Source of the DNA: Lamellibrachia columna
Taxonomy: Eukaryota; Annelida; Polychaeta; Sabellida; Siboglinidae
Reading direction: 5' to 3'
DNA length: 64,000 nucleotides
NCBI GenBank assembly: GCA_963662155.1
Contig: OY759265.1
Coordinates: forward strand, 45,579,406-45,643,405
The notes below the pieces were generated by a model, which was given only the letters and a program-made list of their open reading frames with translations, had not been told where the DNA came from and searched no databases. Positions 55,561 to 64,000 of the stretch are shown here, in pieces. Each line of letters begins with the position of its first letter. Position 1 is the first letter of the stretch. The position numbers and the translations under genes were made by a program.

Positions 55561-55952
55561 TGAATTACAACGACTATTACGCGCGACAGGCTGGCGGTGC
55601 GCTGCCCTACTTCGCCGGTGCGCAATACCAGCGAGGTCACGGACTGGGCAGTCTGTTCGGTGGTCTATTGCGTAGTGTCATGCCGCTCGTCAAGAGAGGT
55701 GCCTTGGCTTTGGGCAAGGGAGCGTTGAAGACCGGCGTTCGCATAGCCGGCGACGTCTTATCAGGTCAGAACATAAAAACGGCCGCCAAACGACGCGTCA
55801 CCGACGCCATGCTGAGCGGTCTTCGGGTCCCTGGTAAACGTATAAAACGACCGTCCGCGAAGACGAGATTCACTGCAGTACAACAACGACGCAAACGACA
55901 GACGTCCAAGAAACGACAGGCCGACATATTCGACAATGGCTTTCGTGCATAG
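55560..55952 (+). CDS. pVI/pX-like basic minor virion protein (P3)
   Basis: 130 residues, intact. N-terminal 47 residues nearly identical to P1; the basic tail differs but keeps GKRIKR, whose codons carry the TATA box at 55841. Confidence 0.7.
   Translation: MNYNDYYARQAGGALPYFAGAQYQRGHGLGSLFGGLLRSVMPLVKRGALALGKGALKTGVRIAGDVLSGQNIKTAAKRRVTDAMLSGLRVPGKRIKRPSAKTRFTAVQQRRKRQTSKKRQADIFDNGFRA
55841..55872 (+). promoter_or_regulatory. TATA + initiator inside the P3 pVI-like gene
   Basis: TATAAAA (55841-55847), TTCACTG with A at 55872. Confidence 0.65.
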
Positions 55953-57238
55953 ACAGTCGTGTGAGGGAGTCAAGAGCGAGCTGGATCTCTTCACCGTACC
56001 CTCCACTCAGACCTGCATCATCGACAGTCACGTGGTGGAATATCAACCCATGGCCTCTCTGGACTCTGGAGGACCGATAGAATTCCTCATCCCCGGATCG
56101 GGCGACGATTACCTGGATCTCGCCAACACGATGCTACACGTGCAGGCGAAGGTGACGCGAGTCAACGGAGACGATCTCGACGCGGCCGAACCCGTCGGAC
56201 CGGCTGCATTCGCTGTGGAGTCAAGTCGACGTCTCCCTGAACGGTACGCTCGTGACCCCTTCGACCAACACGTACGCGTATCGAGCCTACATAGAGACGC
56301 TGCTGAGTTACGGATCCGACGCCAAGTCGACGCAGCTGACGAATCAGCTGTGGTGCAAGGACACGTCTAGTCGCATGAACGCCATCGAGCTGGCCGGCGG
56401 ACCCGCACCTAACCAAGGGTTCGTGGCTCGACGAGATTACATAACCGGCAGTCGCGTGGTCGACATGATGGGTCGTCTCCACGTGGATTTGTTCCTGCAA
56501 GATAAATTCCTGATCAACGGCGTCGACGTCAAAATACGACTGGTGCGTAGCAAGCCCTCGTTTGCGCTGATGTCTGCTGGAGCCAACGAGTACAAGATAA
56601 CCATCGTCAACGCCTCCTTGTTCGTCAAAAAGGCCACCCTCAACCCCGCCGTGCAGATAGCCCACGTCAAGGCTCTCGAGCGGAGTACGGTCAAGTATCC
56701 GTTACGACCCGTCGACTGCAAGGTGTACTCCATTCCCACGGGAGCTCTGTCGCACACGCACGAGAACCTCTTCAACGGTACCCTGCCGAAACGTCTCGTA
56801 CTGTGCTGCATCGACAACGACGCCTACAACGGAGCGTACGATAAAAATCCGTTTCACGCCAAGAACAACACCATAGGCTTCCACTCGGTGTACGTGGACG
56901 GACGTCAGATACCCGCCAAGCCCTTCCAGCCCAACTTCGCAGAACACCTCTTCGCCAGAAGCTACGCGAGCCTATTCACCTCGACCGGCAAGATCTGGTA
57001 GGACGAGGGGAACGGTCTGACTCGCGACGACTACCGAGACGGCTACACCTTCTTCTGTTTCGACCTGACCCCCGACCAGTGCGACGGTCCCTGCTTCCAT
57101 CTGGTACAAAAGGGCAACCTGCGCATAGAATTTCATTTCAGAGAAGCGCTTCGCACCACTGTGAACATCGTCGCCTACGCCGAATTCGAAGCCGTGCTGG
57201 AAATCGACAAGAACCGCAACGTCATCTACGACTACTGA
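55936..57238 (+). pseudogene. P3 major capsid protein, two lesions
   Basis: Start MAFVHRQSCEGVKSELDL. An 11-bp deletion after AEPVGP (about 56204) shifts the frame; the correct frame resumes (RAYIETLLSYG onwards). A CAG-to-TAG change at 56999-57001 (P1: VWQDEG) ends it again. The rest to NRNVIYDY is open. Confidence 0.92.
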
Positions 57239-57239
57239 G

Positions 57240-57714
57240 ATGGACACCCTGCAGATCGCCCGTCTACTGACGATGGATCCGAACTCCGCGTCCGTCTTTG
57301 GAGGCGTCGTGCCCAAAGACGGACTGCCTAAAAAAATAGACGCTTTGCCGATCGCCTTCGTGTGCAACACCGACGACGGTGACGAACCGGGCGAACATTG
57401 GATAGCGCTGTACCTGTCCTCCGACGGGCGCGGCGAATACTTCTGTTCGTACGGCCTGCCACCTCGTCATGCGACGTTCCGCACCTTCTTGAACAAACAC
57501 TGTTCCGAGTGGACTCATAATAGCAAGAGACTTCAGAGTCCTCTGTCTAACGTTTGCGGACAATATTGCGTGACTTATATAATGTTTCGTTGTAACGGTT
57601 CTCCGATTCGTAAACGCGTTCCGCACCGATCTGGTTGCTAATGATTGTCGCGTGTTCGATTTGATTAAACTACTGAAAAAGGATATACCGTACTATCATC
57701 GTCTATCGTACTGA
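57240..57714 (+). pseudogene. P3 adenain-like protease, C-terminal frameshift
   Basis: GEHWIALYL, YFCSYGLPP and CGQYCVTY are intact, but a small deletion near 57605 shifts the last 35 codons (FVNAFRTDLVANDCRVFD is readable in another frame). Confidence 0.88.
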
Positions 57715-57941
57715 GCTTCTGACGCGGTGGTCTCACCACTCGTAAGCTCGCCCTCGAACCTCTGGCGAGGTGGAGACACCCGTAAGTTCACGACCTCTGA
57801 CACGGTGATGAACATCTGCAAGTCGTCTCATCGTCATCATCATCATCTTACGTGTATATCCCGTTGCTTTGTTGTATTCATTCAAACACGCTTGTACGAT
57901 CGTCTCGTTTGTATTGCTGTCGTTTTGTTGTATTCAATAAA
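57715..57941 (+). terminator. P3 late 3' UTR: stem-loops and poly(A) signal
   Basis: Three GACGCGGTGGTCTCACCAC / GGTGGAGACACCCGTAAG type motifs (57718-57820), then AATAAA at 57936-57941. Confidence 0.6.
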
Positions 57942-58139
57942 ATACGTGTGTACCCATACATTTTGTTCGTCTCCTTGTTAGGTTATCGATCACCTTTTAT
58001 TAGCAGTCCAGTCCCAGTTCCACCCAGTCCGGTCAAGTTCGTTAATGATCACATTCCAGTCGATCGATAGTTCGGAGTAAAATAGCGCTCCGGAGACCCT
58101 TCCTTCGGTCCTCGTCCAGTCACTAGGTTAATGACCCTC

Positions 58140-58604
58140 TGGTACTGGTAGTCCGTTAGGTATCCCCGCCCGTCAGTCCGCCAACCCGCCCGTCAGTTGT
58201 TACGCCGAGATTAGGTCACACTACGGTCGCTAGGAGGCGCTGCACTATTAATATTTAATTCAGTTACCAGGGGGGTGTTCTAGACGGTTAGGTTTAGCTC
58301 CAGTCGTTAGGAGGCACTACAGTCGTCTTAAAGGTCCACCTCGAGTCGCTAGGAGGCGCTCCTTATCCAGAAGGATGCGCGCGCAACCGGAAACGGAAGT
58401 GATTCGTGCGTACGCACTCCTGAATGACTATTGAGAACTTAAAAAAAAAAAAATGGAATTAAATTCAGTCGCCAGGGGCGCACTAGACGGTTAGGGTTAG
58501 CTCAAGTCGCTAGGGGGCCAGAAGGATGCGCGCGCAACCGGAAACGGACGTGATTCGTGCGTATGGGCTCCCACAGGACTATTGAGATCTAATTCCCTAC
58601 TACT
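58140..58604 (+). repeat. P3 right terminal region with duplicated TIR segment and GGCGC motif array
   Basis: The inner TIR segment CAGAAGGATGCGCGCGCAAC occurs at 58367 and 58519. Six or so GTCGCTAGGAGGCGC-like motifs lie at about 58225, 58263, 58302, 58342, 58466 and 58503. A run of 13 A separates the two segments. Ends ...CCCTACTACT at 58604. Confidence 0.85.
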
Positions 58605-58775
58605 GTCGTTGTCTTCTGACATAATTATGCATGATGCACGAGAGATACTGGATGCTGCTAAGTTGAATAAGATTTCGTCACTGTTACTATCTAGCCATGC
58701 CTGTACGTTATTAATGCTGGAGCTCATAGCCTCGTCGGTGGGTACAGTGACGTCACCCTCTTTGCTGGTTTCTTC
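58605..58775 (-). pseudogene. P2 ORF2, 5' part (split by P3)
   Basis: Starts in phase 0 after acceptor CCTCTTTGCAG (ends 58776): EETSKEGDVTVPTDEAM, NNVQAWLDSNSDEILF, then IIMSEDND up to the P3 junction. Homologous to P1 CAKVMQWLQANSAEILF. Confidence 0.75.
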
Positions 58776-58789
58776 CTGCAAAGAGGATT

Positions 58790-59210
58790 ATGAACCTATC
58801 ACTTCCAGGTCTGACACATTGTACTTCACATACGTGTCTGTTGTACGTTTCTTAATGGTGACCATGACATGGGCCCCCCGAGCAGGGAGAGTGAGGCATA
58901 GCGGTCTGCGTCTGACGTCATACCGGTGTAGGGGTTGCATTGAATACTTTTGTCGCCAATTCATCGAAAATTACTGCCCCTCCCGGTCGAACAGTAGGAT
59001 GCGCAAGGTGAACCTGTACACCGGAACACGCTGCCATTGATGGACTGGGCAATAGTAGCCATTCCCATCTGCTTGCACGCCTTTGAGACAATGCTGACAA
59101 GATGCGTAGACGATGTATTTATCCTGCGTGGCACAATTGATAATGGTTAATGGTCGTTTATATACATAAGTCTCGTTACTTACTTTGGTCTGATGGCGCG
59201 ATAGGTTCAT
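58790..59210 (-). pseudogene. P2 RPA-like protein remnant with leader donor
   Basis: MNLSRHQTK then VSNETYVYKRPLTI, zinc ribbon YASCQHCLKG ... YYCPVHQW, YRFTLRILLF; frame breaks follow. The end (VMVTIKKRTTDTYVKYNV) is readable. The codons after the leader are GTAAGT (59183-59178), a consensus splice donor at the position conserved in P1 and P3. Confidence 0.78.
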
Positions 59211-59279
59211 CTGTGATGATTGTCCGTCGATGAATCGCTGAGCAGCATTAGTGCTTGTGTGGGTTGCTGTCTCATGAAG

Positions 59280-59762
59280 AGAGAGAGGGAGGGAGGGAGG
59301 GAGGGAGGGAGGGAGGGAGGGAGGGAGGGAGGGAGGGAGGGAGGGAGGGAGGGAGGGAGGGAGGGAGGGAGGGAGGGAGGGAGGGAGGGAGGGAGGGAGG
59401 GAGGGAGGGAGGGAGGGAGGGAGGGAGGGAGGGAGGGAGGGAGGGAGGGAGGGAGGGAGGGAGGGAGGGAGGGAGGGAGGGAGGGAGGGAGGGAGGGAGG
59501 GAGGGAGGGAGGGAGGGAGGGAGGGAGGGAGGGAGGGAGGGAGGGAGGGAGGGAGGGAGGGAGGGAGGGAGGGAGGGAGGGAGGGAGGGAGGGAGGGAGG
59601 GAGGGAGGGAGGGAGGGAGGGAGGGAGGGAGGGAGGGAGGGAGGGAGGGAGGGAGGGAGGGAGGGAGGGAGGGAGGGAGGGAGGGAGGGAGGGAGGGAGG
59701 GAGGGAGGGAGGGAGGGAGGGAGGGAGGGAGGGAGGGAGAGAGAGAGAGAGAGAGAGAGAGG
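59280..59762. repeat. GGGA tetranucleotide microsatellite, about 480 bp
   Basis: Nearly pure GGGA units ending in GA repeats, between NADAR and RPA-like remnants of P2. Confidence 0.97.
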
Positions 59763-59969
59763 GGGGTCTTGCCGATCAGGTGACAGCGATTATGGAGCAG
59801 TGGACTGGCAGGCCGGCGTATATAAAGGGCTGCTGGTGCTGATGATGCGCAACTCCTTATCTCTGCCACAGCGACCGTTGGTCGACCGTTGTATACAAGA
59901 CCGTTATCCACGCCGCCCTTCGCTCGATAATCTAATTAATTTACGGTACTTGCGCGGTCCTGTTTCGTG

Positions 59970-60291
59970 AGCTCTGGTTTCGAATGAACTGTCGTACTTC
60001 CATGAGAATTTCACCAAGAATATTCTGCCCTTGCTGTCCAGTATAAGTGAGCACACTCCAATAACCGATTTCTTACACATTTCTTTAATGGAGATTGATG
60101 TGTCTAACAGGCGCTTGCATAGTCGTACATCACGAAATGTAATACTCAACAACGAATACATTATTGAACGTCTCTGATGGTTCCATTCCGTGCGTAAATG
60201 TGTCTTCTCTCGGATGGTCTTGCTTAGGTATTTCGCCTGTAGTCCAATCCGTGTGGCTCGAATCTTTTCTGCTGTCTCATAATCACCATGA

Positions 60292-60296
<5 letters not shown>
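59970..60296 (-). pseudogene. P2 NADAR remnant
   Basis: DYETAEKIRATRIGLQAKYL, REKTHLRTEWNHQRRS and FRDVRLCKRLLDT are readable in one frame, then after a shift GYWSVLTYTGQQGQNILG and EVRQFIR. The N-terminal third is replaced by the GCC palindrome. Confidence 0.75.
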
Positions 60297-60695
<399 letters not shown>

Positions 60696-60783
60696 CATCC
60701 GGGTTGTCCCCTAAATCTATTTTTTATTAACCATCGAAACTTGGTCCCCATCCTTACTCATTAAAATGGACTCATATACTACT

Positions 60784-60950
60784 GGTGTGGCAAATACTTC
60801 GGCTCCCGCATGGTCGACTTGCTTTGCGTAACCTTTATCCACGAGACTCTGCATGTAGGCGCTGTAGTCCTTCTTCAGAGTGTTGTCTCGGTTGAGTCTT
60901 CTTTGGAGCCCTTTTAACCGTGTTTCTGCAAGCTGGGTATGCACCCAGAT
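60784..60950 (-). pseudogene. BEL/Pao reverse-transcriptase 5' piece
   Basis: LAETRLKGLQRRLNRDNTLK ... YSAYMQSLVDKGYAKQV, the segment just upstream of the RT core in BEL/Pao polyproteins. It continues, across P2, at 32815 on the minus strand. First six bases are the P2 target duplication. Confidence 0.82.
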
Positions 60951-62345
60951 TCTGAGTGCATACATAATCCAGAAGAGTTTCACGGAGAAAATCGATGCGT
61001 TGCGCAGCAATATGACTCAATCGCCAACTAAAGATGCAGCGACGAATGTGGTTGCACGCTTACTGTGTTTTGAAGCTGCTTCACCTGCAGACGTGAAAAA
61101 CATAATTTTAGCATCTGCTACCAAGTCGTGTGAGCTGAACCTGATGCCAACGTCACTCTTTAAACAGAGCATTAAAGCTGTGTGTCCGGCTATTACACGC
61201 ATAATTAATGCGTCGCTCTCCACTGCTATAGTCCCGCAGTCGACGAAGCACGCCATTGTGACGCCGGTACTGAAAAAAATTAGGCGCTGATGTCAATGTG
61301 CTGTCTAACTTCCGCCCAATATCTAACATTTCGTTTCTCGCTAAGACAATGGAGCGCTTCGTCTCGAGACAACTGCAACGCTTCCTGAATGAGAATGGCA
61401 TACTTGGCGTCTACCAGAGTGCATACCGACCACGCCACAGTGCGGAGACAACATTCTTACGCATTCACAGTGATGTAGCGCAAGCGATTGATGCACGACG
61501 TGGAGTACTTCTTGATTTAACAGCAGCCTTCGACACAATAAATCACGATATCCTACTACGGAGACTGTATGGCTATGGCATACGCGGCGAAGCGCATGCG
61601 TGGATGGCGTCATATCTATATTTACGTACCTCTCCCGTTCGTGTCGGGAAAGAAGTGTCTGAATGTATCGTGATGAGATCCGGAGTTCCACAGGGGTCGG
61701 TTCTTGGGACGGTGCTCTTCAACGCCTACGTTGCGCCTCTAACGAATTTACTCAACCGACACGACGTACACCACCATCTGTACGCCGGTGGTACGCAGTT
61801 ACACGTCGATTTCCCACCGTTTGACCATACAAATGCTCTTATCCGAATGGAGGCGTGCATCAGTGAAGTTAAAACGTGGCTCTATGACAACGGACTGGTT
61901 CTCAACGAGAGCAAAACGGAAGCAAGTGTCATACATTCATCGAGTTTGCGCAGACCAATACACACTGAGCAAGTTGACGTCTGCGGACAACATTTAGCGA
62001 CATCGACCATCGTCCGTGACATTGGCGTTGCAATCGATGCTGATTTGTCGATGGTGAAGCATGTGGCAAATGCATGTCGAAGTGCTTACTACCATCTCTC
62101 GATAATTGCACGGGCACGAGGGGCAATGACGATCAGTGTCTACAAATGCCTTGACCATGCACTTGTGACATCCAGATTCGACGATAGTAATGCTATGCTC
62201 TTTGGCATATCTGACCGTCTGCTGCACCGTCTGGAGAGGGTTCAACGCTCAGCCGCTCGTGTTGTGATGCAACTTTGACGAGATGATCGGCGATCTATCA
62301 CTGCTGTCCTGCAACAACTACATTGGCTCCCAGTGAGCGTCCAGG
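60930..62345 (+). mobile_element. LINE reverse-transcriptase remnant
   Basis: FTEKIDALR, then after a frame break near 61285 NFRPISNISFLAKTMERFVS, YQSAYRPRHSAETTFLR, LLDLTAAFDTINHDILLRRL, SGVPQGSVLG and HHLYAGGTQLHVD, ending LHWLPV. The catalytic YADD motif reads YAGG, so the enzyme is dead. 5' truncated where it meets the BEL piece. Confidence 0.87.
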
Positions 62346-63404
62346 AGATCCCCGAGGTTATTCTTATAATCACCGGTGACGTCGCGCGTGCTGTTTGACA
62401 ATGTTTCCCTGCCAAAGAATGATCATGATCTAATTTTTATAGGTTTGGTTGGCGTGTGTTACGGGCGCAAGACCCGCGCCTCATTGGTTTAGCCGCGTAA
62501 AGTCGTTTGTATCTGATATTTGCACTTTTTATAGGTAAAGCTTCAAACTGCTCTGTCGCATCATTGAAGTATTTGAATATCCTAAGAATAATAATAATAA
62601 AAAGTTGTCAGTGAACACATTTTAAAACCAAACTATCTATGTGAAATTGTACATATTCCGTATTTACATAAACCGCTACAGCATACGTAAATGAAATTGT
62701 CTATTTTACAAATGCTTTCCAGTGTATATTAAAGTGCTGTCCTCTGTGGAAATTTGATTACTAGAAGTGCTGCCACACGGTGTGTTGTTAGGAAGCTAGA
62801 CACCCCGTGTTGACATTTCAGAGTTTGGACCCGTCCATGATATCATGCATGTTTCCCGACACAACTTGGCAGCTCTGATTTACGATGTCGGGCAATTGGC
62901 TCATTCATAAAATAGGAGCGAACTTTTATCAGTTTATACGATGCAATTAGAATTAATTCTAAACTTTGATAATATTGACACAACTGTCAGACTGAAAAGT
63001 TAAATCAGGCCAAACATGTTTTTGTGTATAGAATCTCGATAATGACGCTGATTCGCTGCTGGCTCTTCAAGGGAACGATTACACAAAATGTAGTGGTGAC
63101 AGTGGGTAACAACGAGACCACGCCTCTGCGGCAAGACTCTCTTCTCGGTGAATTCACGAGCGAGAGTCGGATAAGCGGACGACAGCAAAACGAAAGTGAA
63201 ACAAGAAGTAAAATAATGATCTTTCCCCGAGTAGAGTGACTGGCACTGCAAGGGGTTCATTTGTTTGGTCAACATGTCCGAAAATAGCGGGGTAAGTGGA
63301 CTGGACACATTTAACAAATTGCCATTCCAAACAACAAGTTCCAGATGGCAAGTGGACAAGGAAATCATTGCATGGCTTATCGAGAGTCCAACAATTTTCT
63401 CATC
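62346..63404. other. No recognised gene
   Basis: AT-rich DNA with short ORFs lacking motifs. Confidence 0.5.
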
Positions 63405-64000
63405 TATGTGTAGCCCGCCCTTATCAAATATCTGTCAATTCTATTTTTAAACATATTTACACTACTAGTATTAACACAATAATTTGGCAATTTGTTCCAT
63501 TCATTTATCACCCTCTATGAGAAAGAGTACTTTCTCATGTCCAACCTACAATGCTCCTTAACTAATGGTGCTTTGTGTCCTCTGGTTCTACTGCCTTCTT
63601 TGAGTTTGAAGAACATATTCCTATAAACATCCTCATAATCGTTCACTATTTTAAACACTTCTATTTGGTCTCCTCTTAGTCTCCTGGTCTCTAGTGTTGT
63701 CAAACCACATTGTTATAAGCGACTTTCGTAACTAAGGTCTCTCAATTCTTGAATAATTTTAGTTGCTCTTCATTGTATTCTTTCTAGCTTGTCTATGCTC
63801 TTTTTACGATATGGCCTCCATGCTAGAATACAATATTCCAAATGTGGTCTAACTATTGCTTTGTACAGGGGTACAATTAGCTGTTTCTCCTTATAGTTAG
63901 CCCTAGAATTTGATTTCCTTTCGAAGCGACAATCCCACATTGCTCTGAAACTTTCATGTCAGCACTAAATGTTACTCCTAAGTCCTTTTCTTGTGCGGTT
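63405..64000 (-). mobile_element. LINE 3' coding end (continues beyond window)
   Basis: Minus strand: IVPLYKAIVRPHLEYC, ERIQ, LETRRLRGDQIEVFKIVN, GSRTRGHKAPLVKE and NEWNKLPN, the classic C-terminal block of CR1/jockey-type ORF2 proteins. Stops near 63720 and 63770 show decay. Confidence 0.82.

Larger units (their letters stand above)
43525..58604 (+). mobile_element. Polinton copy P3, structurally complete, nested in P2
   Basis: 15,080 bp with termini AGTAGTAGGGAATTAG on both sides reading inward and a perfect 6-bp target duplication. The inverted ends match over about 85 bp (to GCGCATCCTTCTGG). NADAR, RPA-like, ORF2, ORF3, basic protein, mini glycoprotein, integrase, membrane protein, penton and pVI-like genes are intact; polymerase, ATPase, GSNVVDL-type, capsid and protease genes are broken. 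Confidence 0.95.

Noticed and set aside
59207..59911. Pro-Pro-Ser and Arg-Glu-Gly-Gly ORFs of about 200 codons
   Set aside because: They are translations of the GGGA microsatellite.

Overview
The window is animal nuclear DNA, probably from an aquatic invertebrate or basal chordate; the species cannot be read from the sequence. It is built mostly of transposable elements: three copies of one Maverick/Polinton (adintovirus-like) lineage, a BEL/Pao and a Ty3/gypsy retrotransposon, several LINE fragments, a FLYWCH/MULE-like DNA transposon, a hAT-like end, and very long pure microsatellites. No complete host gene was recognised.

Layout. P1 is a plus-strand Polinton at 1-15726; its left end lies before the window and it sits in a minus-strand LINE (15727-16906). 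16907-30221 is mixed repeat-rich DNA (hAT end, LINE scrap, SGNH-like ORF, gypsy integrase remnant, minisatellites, MULE-like element at 26559-27686, a 380-bp GT array, one possible host exon). 30222-32815 is the 3' part of a minus-strand BEL/Pao element. P2 is an old, degraded minus-strand Polinton (32816-60783) inserted in the BEL reverse transcriptase with target duplication GGTGTG. P3 is a younger plus-strand Polinton (43525-58604, 15,080 bp) inserted in ORF2 of P2 with target duplication GTCGTT. The other BEL piece lies at 60784-60950, followed by a plus-strand LINE (about 60930-62345), unannotated DNA, and the 3' part of a minus-strand LINE running off the end (63405-64000).

Shared Polinton plan: TIR starting AGTAGTA; a NADAR gene; an early unit with its own promoter encoding an RPA-C-like ssDNA-binding protein and acidic ORF2 and ORF3; then a long late block: zinc-finger/protein-primed DNA polymerase B, packaging ATPase, basic conserved protein, GSNVVDL-family protein, tiny membrane proteins, rve integrase with chromodomain, membrane protein, penton-like minor capsid, pVI/pX-like basic protein, double-jelly-roll major capsid, adenain-like protease, 3' stem-loops, poly(A) signal and TIR.

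Main result. In all three copies the RPA-like ORF opens with a short leader that ends at a conserved in-phase 5' splice donor (GTAGGT, GTATGT or GTAAGT at the same valine codon). ORF2 has no usable ATG and starts directly after an in-phase 3' splice acceptor just past the RPA stop; ORF3 also follows an in-phase acceptor. P1 adds four tandem, mutually homologous mini-exons, each with acceptor, acidic/Arg-rich helix and stop. This predicts an alternatively spliced early unit in which one N-terminal leader is joined to many C-terminal bodies, like the early regions of small DNA tumour viruses. Late genes appear to be driven by TATA+initiator pairs with fixed spacing (about 31-34 nt), several buried in the preceding reading frame, again conserved between copies.
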